Shown here piece by piece: positions 1-8,369 of a stretch of DNA of 64,000 nucleotides; within the stretch, counting starts at the first letter, position 1, and the number at the start of each line of letters is the position of its first letter. A program made the position numbers and the translations under genes. Origin of the DNA: Rhodococcoides kyotonense (GTDB lineage: Bacteria; Actinomycetota; Actinomycetes; Mycobacteriales; Mycobacteriaceae); assembly GCF_900188125.1 (NCBI RefSeq), contig NZ_FZOW01000022.1, positions 1-64,000 of the forward strand, given 5' to 3'. A model generated the notes under the pieces. That model made no database searches. It had not been told where the DNA came from and saw only the letters and a program-made list of their open reading frames with translations.

Positions 1-915
1 CTCGAGGTCAACACCCGTCTGCAGGTCGAGCACCCCGTCACCGAGGAAACCTCCGGCATCGACCTCGTGCTGCAGCAGTTCCGCATCGCCAACGGCGAAG
101 AACTCTCCATCACCGAAGACCCCGAACCACGCGGACACTCCTTCGAATTCCGCATCAACGGCGAAGACGCCGGCCGCGGGTTCCTGCCCGCCCCCGGACC
201 GGTCACCACGTTCATCGCCCCCGAAGGCCCCGGCGTCCGCGTCGACTCCGGTGTCGAATCCGGCAGCGTGATCGGTGGCCAGTTCGACTCCATGCTCGCC
301 AAGCTCATCGTCACCGGCGCCACCCGCGACGAAGCACTCGCTCGCAGCCGTCGCGCGTTGAAGGAATTCAAGGTCGAAGGCCTCGCCACCGTCATCCCGT
401 TCCACGCTGCCGTGGTGTCCGATCCGGCGTTCATCGGCGACGGTGAATCGTTCGACGTTCACACTCGGTGGATCGAAACCGAATGGGACAACACCGTTCC
501 CCCGTTCACCGCAGGCGAGCCCCTCGACGAGGACGAGGTCCTGCCGCGTCAGGCCGTCGTCGTCGAGGTCGGCGGGCGACGCGTCGAGGTCTCCCTCCCC
601 GGCCAGTTCTCGATCGGCGGCGGCGGCGGAGCAGCTGACGGTGCGATCCGTCGCAAGCCCAAGCCCCGCAAGCGCGGCGGCGCAGGCGCAGGCGCCGCAT
701 CCGGAGACGCCGTCACCGCACCGATGCAGGGCACCGTCGTCAAGGTCGCCGTCGAAGAAGGACAAGAAGTCGCCGAAGGCGACCTCATCGCCGTCCTCGA
801 AGCGATGAAGATGGAAAACCCCGTCAACGCCCACAAAGCAGGCGTCGTCACCGGGCTGACCGTCACACCCGGATCCGCCATCACCCAAGGCACCGTCCTC
901 GCAGAACTGAAGTAG
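1..915 (+). CDS. accA3: Acetyl/propionyl-CoA carboxylase alpha chain (biotin carboxylase + biotin carrier), 5' end outside window
   Basis: The reading frame is open from base 1, so the N-terminal part lies outside the window; 304 C-terminal residues are visible. They begin with the biotin carboxylase motif EVNTRLQVEHPVTE, continue through the carboxylase C-terminal domain, then a Gly/Ala/Lys-rich linker (about residues 195-230) and a biotinyl domain with the biotin site EAMKMEN, Lys about 270 of the visible part. The subunit carboxylates biotin with ATP and bicarbonate for acyl-CoA carboxylases supplying malonyl- and methylmalonyl-CoA. The fused carboxylase plus carrier layout is that of actinobacterial AccA3-type chains. 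The symbol is by family resemblance only. Confidence 0.93.
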   Translation, partial: LEVNTRLQVEHPVTEETSGIDLVLQQFRIANGEELSITEDPEPRGHSFEFRINGEDAGRGFLPAPGPVTTFIAPEGPGVRVDSGVESGSVIGGQFDSMLAKLIVTGATRDEALARSRRALKEFKVEGLATVIPFHAAVVSDPAFIGDGESFDVHTRWIETEWDNTVPPFTAGEPLDEDEVLPRQAVVVEVGGRRVEVSLPGQFSIGGGGGAADGAIRRKPKPRKRGGAGAGAASGDAVTAPMQGTVVKVAVEEGQEVAEGDLIAVLEAMKMENPVNAHKAGVVTGLTVTPGSAITQGTVLAELK

Positions 916-956
916 AACCCTTCTGGGCCTACAGCGTCCGGGTTAGTCTGTCTCTC

Positions 957-1385
957 ATGGCAGACAACCCGGACGTTCGTATCGGTACGGCCGAACGTGA
1001 GCAGGCACTCGAAGCCCTGAGTCGGCATCTGGGCGACGGACGCCTGACCGTCCCCGAGTTCGACGAGCGAAGTTCCGTCGTCTCCTCTGCGACGACACGC
1101 GGTCAGCTCGAATCGGTGTTCACCGATCTGCCGTCGACCCCCCTGATGCCCACCGCGTCCAGGCCGTTGGATCTGTCGACATCCCAGACCCCGACTCCGG
1201 CGTCGGATTCGAGCGACGACGACGGGTGGGATTGGCGCAAGGCCGCGATGGCGATCACGCCGATCGTCGCTCTGATCCTGTTCTTCGTGGTCCCCGTGTC
1301 GAACAGTTGGCTCTTCTTCCTCCTCGTACCGCTGGTCGGTGCGCTGATCTACGGTGGCGACCGTTCCCACCGGAAGCGACACTGA
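957..1385 (+). CDS. DUF1707 (SHOCT-like) membrane protein
   Basis: A 142-residue protein. Residues about 5-60 match the DUF1707 pattern (R.G..ERE.AL..L..H...GRL...EF.ER), a short helical domain common in actinobacteria and often joined to membrane segments. After a Ser/Pro/Asp-rich linker come two hydrophobic segments (about 95-112 and 114-130) and a basic tail, so it should sit in the cytoplasmic membrane with the domain inside. It lies 41 bases after the carboxylase and 1 base before the HAD gene. Function is not known; family assignment is good. Confidence 0.8.
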   Translation: MADNPDVRIGTAEREQALEALSRHLGDGRLTVPEFDERSSVVSSATTRGQLESVFTDLPSTPLMPTASRPLDLSTSQTPTPASDSSDDDGWDWRKAAMAITPIVALILFFVVPVSNSWLFFLLVPLVGALIYGGDRSHRKRH

Positions 1386-1386
1386 C

Positions 1387-2082
1387 GTGACGGCTCCGCA
1401 GGCGCTGTTGTTCGACGTGTTCGGCACCGTCGTCGACTGGCGAACCAGCATCGCCGCGCAGGTGTCGTCTGCGCTACCCGAGCTGGATGATCCGTATGGT
1501 TTCGCGGATCGGTGGCGCAGTTTGTACCAGCCGTCGATGGAGGAGGTTCGGTCCGGCGCTCGCGACTTCACTCGACTCGACGACCTCCACCTGGAGAGCC
1601 TGCGAACCGTGTTGTCGGAATTCGACATTCAGTTGTCCGACGGCGCCGTCGCCGACCTGAACCGCTCGTGGCATCGGCTCGATGCGTGGCCGGATTCGGT
1701 CGAGGGCATCACGCGCTTGAAGACACGATTCGTCGTCGCACCGCTGTCCAACGGCAACATCTCGCTGCTGCTCGACATGGCGAAGAACGCGAGCATCCCG
1801 TGGGATGCGATTCTCGGTGCCGAACCCGTGCGTGCGTACAAACCCATGCCCGACGCCTACCTGCGCACCGCCGACATCCTCGGGTTACGTCCCGACGAGT
1901 GCATGATGGTCGCGGCGCACAACAGCGACCTCGAGGCCGCCCGCGACTGCGGCTTCCGAACGGCGTTCGTGCGCAGGCCGTCCGAACACGGTCCCGGGCA
2001 GACTTCGGACCTGGATGCATCGTCGGACTGGACGCACAGCGTCGAGTCGATCACCGAATTGGCGTCGACGCTGAACTGCTGA
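1387..2082 (+). CDS. HAD-superfamily hydrolase, haloacid dehalogenase type II-like
   Basis: A 231-residue protein from GTG 1387, directly after the DUF1707 stop; an in-frame ATG at 1354 would overlap the upstream gene. HAD motifs are in order: motif I DVFGTVVDW near the N-terminus with the nucleophilic Asp, motif II SNGN, the conserved Lys in AYKPMPDAY, and AAHNSDLEAAR for the acidic motif. The order and the AYKP signature resemble L-2-haloacid dehalogenases, but this family contains many phosphatases, so the substrate is open. The stop is only 1 base from the convergent kinase-like gene. Confidence 0.85.
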   Translation: MTAPQALLFDVFGTVVDWRTSIAAQVSSALPELDDPYGFADRWRSLYQPSMEEVRSGARDFTRLDDLHLESLRTVLSEFDIQLSDGAVADLNRSWHRLDAWPDSVEGITRLKTRFVVAPLSNGNISLLLDMAKNASIPWDAILGAEPVRAYKPMPDAYLRTADILGLRPDECMMVAAHNSDLEAARDCGFRTAFVRRPSEHGPGQTSDLDASSDWTHSVESITELASTLNC

Positions 2083-2083
2083 T

Positions 2084-2659
2084 TCAGTCTCCGGTACGTG
2101 CTGTTTCAGCGAGTGCGCCGTCGACCCAGCTGTCCACGGCGGTTCGTGAACGTAGTCGTACGACGGTCAATTCGGGTCTGCGTCGAGACACTGCGGCGAC
2201 GCGGTCGGCTACGAGGCCGTGCGTCTTCCACGCCCAGCGCACGATGTGGTCCTTGTCGGAGAAGATGTTGGCCAGTGGCGGCTCGATGTTGCCGTTCCAC
2301 AACACTTCTCGTCGCAATCGCCTGCGCAGAGTTCGAGATGTGACCTGACGCATCACCGTGCGACGCGGAAGATCCAGCCAGACGAACAGATCTGCGCGGT
2401 CCGCGAGTATGTCTCGGACCGGGCCGTACTGCCACTCGGTCACCCATGACGGCCGTGACGAAAATTCCTCGACGTCGGCTTCGAACGACGCGCGCGGAGT
2501 CCAATCGGGTCCATGGAACAGCCCGTCGATCTCGATGTGGTCGGTTCCGAGAATGTGCGCGATGCGCGATGCGAGCGTCGTCTTCCCCGACCCCGATGTG
2601 CCCGCGACGATCACTCTCGACGGTCGAGTCTCCAGCGCGTCGGTGGGTCCGATGATCAC
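2084..2659 (-). CDS. P-loop nucleotide kinase-like protein (adenylate-kinase/shikimate-kinase fold)
   Basis: A 191-residue protein. Walker A is AGTSGSGKTTLA near the N-terminus, followed by a substrate-side pattern (EIDGLFHGPDW) and a WLDLPRRTVMRQVTSRTLRR lid-like stretch seen in small kinases annotated as adenylate-kinase-like or topology-modulation (FlaR-like) proteins. The frame is open to 2707, but that extension runs into the long hairpin at 2684-2747, so I place the start at GTG 2659, preceded by AGGTAAGG with 8 bases of spacing. The substrate is unknown. Confidence 0.78.
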   Translation of the reverse strand: MIIGPTDALETRPSRVIVAGTSGSGKTTLASRIAHILGTDHIEIDGLFHGPDWTPRASFEADVEEFSSRPSWVTEWQYGPVRDILADRADLFVWLDLPRRTVMRQVTSRTLRRRLRREVLWNGNIEPPLANIFSDKDHIVRWAWKTHGLVADRVAAVSRRRPELTVVRLRSRTAVDSWVDGALAETARTGD

Positions 2660-2683
2660 TGGGAGTACCTTACCTGCGCACTT

Positions 2684-2747
2684 CTTACAACAGTGCCGCT
2701 CGTTCACAACACTCTCGTGCGTTGTAAACGAGCGGCACTGTTGTAAG
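2684..2747. terminator. 64-base palindromic element (family A, copy 1), probable terminator of the VOC gene
   Basis: Perfect 21-base arms (CTTACAACAGTGCCGCTCG.. at 2684-2704 and its complement at 2727-2747) enclose a 22-base core that itself contains ACAAC..CGTGCGTTGT. It starts 7 bases after the stop of the minus-strand VOC gene and lies before the next minus-strand gene. No T-run follows, as is common for actinobacterial terminators. A homologous copy of the same length lies at 24593-24656. Confidence 0.65.
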
Positions 2748-2754
2748 AACGGCC

Positions 2755-3147
2755 CTACTTCAAGTACGGCTGGGTCAGCATTTCGAAGAAGTGACCGGTC
2801 GGGTCACGGAAGTACACACCCCTGCCACCGTGGCCGTGATTGATGGTGCCGGGCTGAGTCATCTGCGGATCAGCCCAATGCTCGACCTCGTCGGCAGTGA
2901 GTCGCGCATACGCCGCATCGAAAAGGCCGTCGGTGACGCGAAAGGCGTAGTGCTGGAATTGAATTTCGTCGAACGGCGGTTCCGCGAACTGAATCAGCGT
3001 GCCGTCGGTCAACTGAACATTGAGAAATGGCCCCCACGAATGAGATTCGGGTAGATCGAATAGCCGCCGAAAGAAGCGGGCCGATTCTGCGCGATCTTTC
3101 GAGACGATGATGGTGTGGTCGAACGAAACTGACATGCCTTGCTTCAC
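2755..3147 (-). CDS. VOC (glyoxalase/bleomycin-resistance fold) protein
   Basis: A 130-residue single VOC module pair: FDHTIIVSKDRAESARFF at the N-terminus, QFQHYAFRV in the middle and GVYFRDPTGHFFEML at the C-terminus; the His and Glu residues are at the positions used for metal binding in the superfamily. The frame is open much further upstream, but an AGGAGG with 8 bases of spacing selects GTG 3147; ATG 3135 is four codons in. The superfamily includes dioxygenases, isomerases and resistance proteins, so the reaction is not predictable. It is followed by the family A hairpin. Confidence 0.82.
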   Translation of the reverse strand: MKQGMSVSFDHTIIVSKDRAESARFFRRLFDLPESHSWGPFLNVQLTDGTLIQFAEPPFDEIQFQHYAFRVTDGLFDAAYARLTADEVEHWADPQMTQPGTINHGHGGRGVYFRDPTGHFFEMLTQPYLK

Positions 3148-3247
3148 GTGCTCTGCCTCCTGGGCAGTTCGACGCCTCCATGCCTGACGCAGTCCGCCAT
3201 CGACACGCGACGCTGCGCAACATGATGCAGGACAACGTCGAGAGACG

Positions 3248-3790
3248 TCAAGACCGTTCGTCGTGATCCACACCCGTCGCCCAGCGAGAACATTCGACGG
3301 CCACGACGTCGGTCCGCCCTCGAAGGAACTCGCGCGCACCCGAATCCCCCTCGGCGCCGGCGGCGACGTCGTCCCAGTGCTCGCGCCCGAACACGACGGG
3401 ATGGCCCGGCACCCCGCCGAACACAGCGCGCGCGAGGTGCGACGGTGTAGCGCGCGCCGCGTCGAGTACTGCTCGTACGACCTCGAATCCGACATCCGGG
3501 GTGTCGACGACGTGCACGACCGCGAACGACGCGCGACCAGCACCGGACAGGCCCGCCCGCAACGACGCACTGAGACCGTCGCGCCACTGCGGTGCGTGGA
3601 CGGCCTCGGCTCCGCGCGGCATGGGTGCGTCGGCGGCCCCGAGCACGACCAGCACCCGTTCGCATCCACCGTCGCGCAAGGCACTCACCGCTGTGTCGAG
3701 CCAGGCTCCGTCATGCGCGAGAACTTTCGGGGATCCGTACCGAGAGCCGGCACCGGCCGCGAGAAGCACACCGATCGCGTCGCCGTCCAT
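3248..3790 (-). CDS. MocA-type molybdopterin nucleotidyltransferase
   Basis: A 180-residue protein with the NTP-transferase signature GVLLAAGAGSRYGSPKVLA at the N-terminus, VVHVVDTPDVG (metal-binding Asp region) and FGGVPGHPVVFGREHW, which is the MobA/MocA pattern. MocA enzymes cytidylate molybdopterin to make the MCD cofactor of xanthine-dehydrogenase-type enzymes. Start ATG 3790 is preceded by GGAGGG with 8 bases of spacing. It diverges from the nucleobase permease and lies 5 kb from xanthine dehydrogenase, so a role in maturing that enzyme is a reasonable inference (compare pucB of Bacillus subtilis). Confidence 0.8.
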   Translation of the reverse strand: MDGDAIGVLLAAGAGSRYGSPKVLAHDGAWLDTAVSALRDGGCERVLVVLGAADAPMPRGAEAVHAPQWRDGLSASLRAGLSGAGRASFAVVHVVDTPDVGFEVVRAVLDAARATPSHLARAVFGGVPGHPVVFGREHWDDVAAGAEGDSGAREFLRGRTDVVAVECSRWATGVDHDERS

Positions 3791-3905
3791 GGGGCACACC
3801 CTCCAGTCCGTTCGAGTCGCGGTAACGGCCGTCATGGTCGATCCTGTTACCACTCCCTGCAGTGTCGCAGGATCACACGCCCCTGCTGCCACCGGGAGGT
3901 CCGTC

Positions 3906-5810
3906 ATGTCAGTTGTACAGACTAAGCGTCGCCGCGTTCACCCCGTCGACGAAGTGCTGCCTGTCCCGAAGCTCGCCGCGTACGGCTTCCAACACGTCGT
4001 CGCCTTCTATGCAGGCGCGGTGTTGGTACCCATCATCATCGGCAGCGCAATCGGCCTCACCGACGAACAATTGATCCACCTGATCAACGCAGACCTGTTC
4101 ACCTGCGGAATCGCGTCCATCATCCAGTCGGTGGGATTCTGGAAGATCGGTGTCCGACTGCCACTCCTACAGGGGGTGACGTTTGCCGGAGTGTCACCGG
4201 TCATCGCCATCGCAATGGCCAACGGCGGCGGCACGGAAGGTCTGCTGTACGTGTACGGGTCGGTGATCGTCGCCGGCCTGGTGACGTTCTTCATGGCCCC
4301 GTACTTCAGCAAACTTCTCCGATTCTTCCCACCGGTGGTGACAGGCACCGTCATCACGATCATCGGCGTCGCGCTGCTGCCCGTCGCAGTAAACGACGCC
4401 GTGACCAATCCCGCTACGCACGAACAGGATCCGAGCAACGGACGATGGATGGCATACGCCATCGGGACCCTGCTGGTCATCGTGTTGATCCAGCGCTTCT
4501 TCAAGGGCTTCATGGCGACGATCGCCGTCCTGCTCGGCCTCGTCGCGGGCAGCGCCGTCGCATTCCTGTTGGGAGACATGAACTTCGACGGGACAGGCGA
4601 GGCATCGTGGGTGGGCTTCACACAACCGTTCCTGTTCGGAATGCCGAAATTCAGCATCGTCGCGATCATCTCGATGATCGTGGTCATGTTGATCATCGCG
4701 GTCGAGACGACAGGCAGCGTCTACGCGACCGGAGAGATCGTCGGCAAACGAATCAAGAAGGACGATATCGCGGCGACGCTGCGCGCCGACGGCGTCGCCA
4801 CGGTCGTCGGCGGCACGTTCAATTCGTTTCCGTACACGGCATTCTCGGAGAACGTCGGACTCGTACGGCTCACCGGCGTTCGCAGCCGATGGGTCGTCGC
4901 GTCTGCCGGTGCCATCATGATTCTTCTCGGACTGCTCCCCAAGACAGCCGCCGTCGTCGCATCCATCCCGCCACCTGTGCTCGGTGGCGCGGCCCTCGCC
5001 TTGTTCGCGACCGTCGCCGTCGTCGGTATCCAGACCTTGTCGGCCGTCGACTTCACCGACCACCGCAACTTGATCGTCGTCGCCACCAGCCTCGGTCTGG
5101 CGATGCTCGTCACGATCCAGCCGACAGTCGCCGAAGGAGTCCCCGATTGGCTCGAGATGCTGTTCGGCAGCGGCATAGTCCTCGGCGCCGTCACGGCGAT
5201 CGTGCTGAACATCTTGTTCTTCCACATCGGCAACCGCGGGCAGACCGTGGCGGGCGGACCGGGCAAGGGCATCACGCTGGACCGCGTCAATTCGATGACG
5301 GCCGAGGAATTCGCCTCGACGTTCGGCAGCCTCGTCCAGGGCACCCCCTGGGTGGTCGATCGCGCGTATCAGCTCCGACCGTTCGCCGACGCGCACAGCC
5401 TCCGCGAGGCGTTCCAGGAAGCGCTGCTCGCAGGCACTACGGAGGAGCAGCTCGAGTTGATCAACAGCTACCCCGACCTGGGCAGCGAGGACGACACCGG
5501 GATGCTCAACGCGACCGACCACACGGGTCTGTCCAACCTCGACGAGGACGAGCACAACGACATCGTCGAGCTCGCCACCGAATACCGCCGACACTTCGGG
5601 TTCCCGCTGATCATCTGCGCACTAGAAACCGAACGCTACGACCGAGTGCTGGCCAACGGGTGGTCCCGGGTCGAGAATGCGCCCGCCGCGGAGCGTTCGT
5701 TTGCGATGATCGAAATCGCCAAGATCGCCAACTACCGATTCGACGACCTCGTCGCCGACGCCAACCCCATCGCCGCAGCCCGATTCGGGCGGCTGACCGA
5801 CCGCAGATAG
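3906..5810 (+). CDS. NCS2-family xanthine/urate permease fused to a degenerate UraD (OHCU decarboxylase-like) domain
   Basis: A 634-residue protein; ATG 3906 follows GGGAGG. Residues about 20-455 form a nucleobase:cation symporter-2 permease with many membrane segments; family patterns include QHVVAFYAG at the start and YTAFSENVGLVRLTGVRSR in the middle. Residues about 456-634 are cytoplasmic and align with OHCU decarboxylase (MTAEEFASTFG, ELATEYRRHFGFPLIICA). The usual catalytic His-Pro is Tyr-Pro here (Tyr522 in INSYPDLG) and the usual S..EQ motif is replaced by NATDH, so the domain is probably not catalytic. It heads the uraD-uraH-uricase genes, 9 bases from uraD. Likely imports xanthine or urate. 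Confidence 0.88.
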   Translation: MSVVQTKRRRVHPVDEVLPVPKLAAYGFQHVVAFYAGAVLVPIIIGSAIGLTDEQLIHLINADLFTCGIASIIQSVGFWKIGVRLPLLQGVTFAGVSPVIAIAMANGGGTEGLLYVYGSVIVAGLVTFFMAPYFSKLLRFFPPVVTGTVITIIGVALLPVAVNDAVTNPATHEQDPSNGRWMAYAIGTLLVIVLIQRFFKGFMATIAVLLGLVAGSAVAFLLGDMNFDGTGEASWVGFTQPFLFGMPKFSIVAIISMIVVMLIIAVETTGSVYATGEIVGKRIKKDDIAATLRADGVATVVGGTFNSFPYTAFSENVGLVRLTGVRSRWVVASAGAIMILLGLLPKTAAVVASIPPPVLGGAALALFATVAVVGIQTLSAVDFTDHRNLIVVATSLGLAMLVTIQPTVAEGVPDWLEMLFGSGIVLGAVTAIVLNILFFHIGNRGQTVAGGPGKGITLDRVNSMTAEEFASTFGSLVQGTPWVVDRAYQLRPFADAHSLREAFQEALLAGTTEEQLELINSYPDLGSEDDTGMLNATDHTGLSNLDEDEHNDIVELATEYRRHFGFPLIICALETERYDRVLANGWSRVENAPAAERSFAMIEIAKIANYRFDDLVADANPIAAARFGRLTDRR

Positions 5811-5819
5811 CGAGAGAAC

Positions 5820-6323
5820 TTGTTACACGAGGACATTGGCCTGGAAGGCTTCAACAGGCTGACCGACCGACAAGCGATGCACGCCTTGTACGAGTGCTGC
5901 TCGTCGTCCATTTGGGCCCGACGTGTCGCGTCGGGCCGACCGTTCGATCGCCGGGACATGTTCCTGGACAGGGCCGATCGGGTGCTGGCAGAACTCCCGG
6001 AAGCCGAGATCGACCAAGCACTCGACGGCCACCCTCGAATCGGCGGGAAGGCCGACAACCCGTCGTCGCAGCGGGAGCAGGCCGCGGTTCAGTCCGCGGG
6101 ATCGGATGTGCTCGACGCGCTCGCCGAGGCCAACCGTGCGTACGAGGAGAAGTTCGGTCACGTCTATCTCGTCTGCGCCACCGGCAGGTCGGCACCGGAA
6201 CTGCTCGCTATTCTCGAAGAACGACTCGGAAACGATCCCGAGACCGAACGACGGGTGCTACGCGTGGAACTGGCCAAGATCAATCGAATTCGTCTGAACC
6301 GCATGCTGGGAGAGGACAAGTGA
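5820..6323 (+). CDS. uraD: 2-oxo-4-hydroxy-4-carboxy-5-ureidoimidazoline (OHCU) decarboxylase
   Basis: A 167-residue protein of normal length for UraD. It carries WARRV, the catalytic HPRIGGK (His71), SSQREQ (Ser83, Glu86, Gln87) and YEEKFGHVYLVCATGRS, all of which differ from or are absent in the domain fused to the upstream permease. UraD performs the last step from urate to S-allantoin. I take TTG 5820 as start because no ATG or GTG precedes the conserved N-terminal helix; the Shine-Dalgarno match is weak and coupling to the permease is likely. It overlaps uraH by 4 bases. Confidence 0.92.
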   Translation: MLHEDIGLEGFNRLTDRQAMHALYECCSSSIWARRVASGRPFDRRDMFLDRADRVLAELPEAEIDQALDGHPRIGGKADNPSSQREQAAVQSAGSDVLDALAEANRAYEEKFGHVYLVCATGRSAPELLAILEERLGNDPETERRVLRVELAKINRIRLNRMLGEDK

Positions 6324-6643
6324 GCGGGATCAGCACACACGTTCTCGACGCGGCGACCGGCACACCGGCCGTCGGCATGCACGTTCGACTGATGCTGGGT
6401 AGCCACGAGTTCGCGTCGAACATCACCGACAGCGACGGACGAATACTGTCGATGATTCCCGCTCTGGTCGAGTCGGGAACCTATCGGCTGGTGTTCGACA
6501 CAGGCGCATACTTCGCCGCGACGGCGACCGAGACGTTCTACCCAGAGGTGTCCATCTCGTTCACCGTCGTCGATCCACTTGCACACCATCATGTTCCATT
6601 ACTGTTGTCCCCCTTCGCTTATTCCACCTACCGCGGGAGCTGA
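6320..6643 (+). CDS. uraH: 5-hydroxyisourate hydrolase (transthyretin-like)
   Basis: A 107-residue protein with all HIU hydrolase marks: STHVLDAATGTPA at the N-terminus (catalytic His), an Arg-containing strand, and the C-terminal YRGS motif that separates the hydrolase from vertebrate transthyretin. It converts 5-hydroxyisourate, the uricase product, to OHCU for UraD. The GTG start overlaps the uraD stop (GTGA) and is preceded by GGGAGAGGA. Uricase follows after 2 bases, so the three are co-translated. Confidence 0.95.
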   Translation: MSGISTHVLDAATGTPAVGMHVRLMLGSHEFASNITDSDGRILSMIPALVESGTYRLVFDTGAYFAATATETFYPEVSISFTVVDPLAHHHVPLLLSPFAYSTYRGS

Positions 6644-6645
6644 CG

Positions 6646-7566
6646 ATGACAGACTTGACCGGCAAGATCGTCCTCGGCGCCAATCAGTACGGAAAAGCCG
6701 AGAACCGTGTCGTGAGGATCTACCGCGACACCCCTCGACACGAGATCCACGACATCAACGTCTCAAGCGCACTACGCGGCAACTTCGCGCCTGCGCATCT
6801 CGTCGGTGATCAGTCGAACGTGTTGCCGACCGATACGCAGAAGCAGACGGCCTACACCTACGCGAAGACCAAAGGTCTTCTGCACCTGGAGAGTTACGGC
6901 CTCGACCTCGCACGCCACTACGTGGACGACGTCGAGCCCGTCGACGGCGCCCGCATCGAACTCGAAGAGTATGCGTGGCAACGAGTGGTGATCGACGGTG
7001 TCGAACACGACCACACGTGGACGCGCAAGGGCGAGGAGATCCGCACATCGGCGGTCACCGTCGAGGGCAAGGGCGCGAGCCAGAAGACGTGGGTCGTCAG
7101 CGGTTTCAAGGAACTGATCATTCTGAAATCCACGGGCTCGGAATTCGCCGGATTCCTCGAGGACGACCTGACCGTCCTCGAACCGACACACGATCGCGTC
7201 ATGGCCACGTCGCTGACAGCGCAATGGCGTTACACCCGTACCGACGTCGACTGGGACGACGTCTACGCGGGCGTCAAAGCGGCGATGATCGAACGATTCG
7301 CCAACCTGCAGTCGCTGGCGTTGCAACAGACCCTGTTCGCGATGGGTCAGGCGGCACTCGAGAAATACCCGTTCATCGCCGAGATCAAGATGTCGGCTCC
7401 GAACAAGCATCACTTCCTGTACGACATCGGCCGGTTCGGGGTCGAGAACAACAATGAAGTGTTCAACGCCGACGACCGCCCCTACGGGCTCATCCAGGCA
7501 ACCGTCGAGCGCGAGGACGCACCGGACGCAGGCAGTGCGTGGCGGGTCTACTCCACCGTGGGATGA
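6646..7566 (+). CDS. uox: Urate oxidase (uricase)
   Basis: A 306-residue protein, full length for cofactor-free uricases. Visible signatures are NQYGKAENRVVR near the N-terminus (charge-relay Lys), the LPTDTQKQTAYTYAK segment with the active-site Thr and Asp, and the C-terminal family motif MSAPNKHHF. It oxidises urate to 5-hydroxyisourate with release of hydrogen peroxide. It is the last gene of the permease-uraD-uraH-uox run and its stop is 4 bases from the convergent DUF2461 gene. Confidence 0.95.
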   Translation: MTDLTGKIVLGANQYGKAENRVVRIYRDTPRHEIHDINVSSALRGNFAPAHLVGDQSNVLPTDTQKQTAYTYAKTKGLLHLESYGLDLARHYVDDVEPVDGARIELEEYAWQRVVIDGVEHDHTWTRKGEEIRTSAVTVEGKGASQKTWVVSGFKELIILKSTGSEFAGFLEDDLTVLEPTHDRVMATSLTAQWRYTRTDVDWDDVYAGVKAAMIERFANLQSLALQQTLFAMGQAALEKYPFIAEIKMSAPNKHHFLYDIGRFGVENNNEVFNADDRPYGLIQATVEREDAPDAGSAWRVYSTVG

Positions 7567-7570
7567 CTCG

Positions 7571-8200
7571 CTAGCGCATGACCTGCTCGGCCCACTCGAC
7601 GAGCGGAGTCAGCTGCCGCCACTTCTCGCGCACGTGCTGCACCACATCGGGCGTCTCCAACCAGGGCGGCGACCCGAAGTGTGTGCTCGCCGTCAGCGAC
7701 TTGTGGCGAAGCAGTTCGATGCGTGGGTGGTCCAGTTCGTAACCACGAGGTTTGGTCTTGAGCTGGTCACCTCCGATGTCGAATCCCGCGTCCTCGAGTG
7801 CCGTCACGAGTCCGGCGAGTTCGGTGCCGCGAACCTCGTTGTCGACGGCGTCACGGAACAGCGCGATCCCGTCGGTCGTCGCACCGTAGAAGCCGCCTGC
7901 CACGAACAGCCCTGCCGGATCGATCTGCACGTAGAACCCCAAGCTCTGTCCTCGCGCGACGAAGCCACCCTGATGCGTCTTGTAAGGCGTCTTGTCCTTC
8001 GAGAACCGCACGTCCCGGTACGGCCGAAACACCTTGCCACTACCGAACTCACCTTCGAGCTCGGCCAGCAGCTGAACCATCGGCGCCTTCACCGACTCGT
8101 CGTACACGTCCTTGTGCGCGTTCCACCACACTTTGCTGTTGTCCGCTTCGAGGTCCTCGTAGAAGTCGAGCGCGGCGAACGGGAAACCGGTGAAAACCAT
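7571..8200 (-). CDS. DUF2461 (TIGR02453) family protein
   Basis: A 209-residue protein with family landmarks FPFAALDFYEDLEADNSKVWWNAHKDVY, VFRPYRDVRFSKDKTPYKTHQG and GFYVQIDPAGLFVAGGFYG. The biochemical role of the family is not known. ATG 8200 begins the conserved region; the frame stays open upstream but that part is not conserved-looking. It is transcribed against uricase and divergently from the xanthine dehydrogenase genes; nothing links it to purine catabolism except position. Confidence 0.85.
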   Translation of the reverse strand: MVFTGFPFAALDFYEDLEADNSKVWWNAHKDVYDESVKAPMVQLLAELEGEFGSGKVFRPYRDVRFSKDKTPYKTHQGGFVARGQSLGFYVQIDPAGLFVAGGFYGATTDGIALFRDAVDNEVRGTELAGLVTALEDAGFDIGGDQLKTKPRGYELDHPRIELLRHKSLTASTHFGSPPWLETPDVVQHVREKWRQLTPLVEWAEQVMR

Positions 8201-8369
8201 GCGAGTCAGTCTAGATACACGTGTCCGCAGTCCCGATGTTTCGCACGAGTTTCGATCGAATCGCCGGACAACCCTTCGTTCGTAACACGAGCTGACTACT
8301 GTTCGGCACAGGCGGTACGGCAACAACGAACAAGCGAACAACGAGAACAGTGCCGGAAGTAGGTGCGAC
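8201..8369. promoter_or_regulatory. Divergent promoter region, DUF2461 / xanthine dehydrogenase
   Basis: This 169-base gap must hold both divergent promoters. Near the xdh side there are two CGAACAA copies in a CAACGAACAAGCGAAC context around 8330-8345, which could be a regulator site; no clear -35/-10 pair or palindrome was found. Confidence 0.35.

Noticed and set aside
2755..3684. A 309-codon frame that would fuse a basic N-terminal part to the VOC protein
   Set aside because: The upstream part is the antisense of the MocA-like gene and has Arg/Cys-rich shadow composition; AGGAGG before GTG 3147 gives a normal VOC length.
3821..3851. GGTAAC ... GTTACC in the permease/MocA promoter gap
   Set aside because: Six-base arms 19 bases apart are too weak and too far apart to call an operator.
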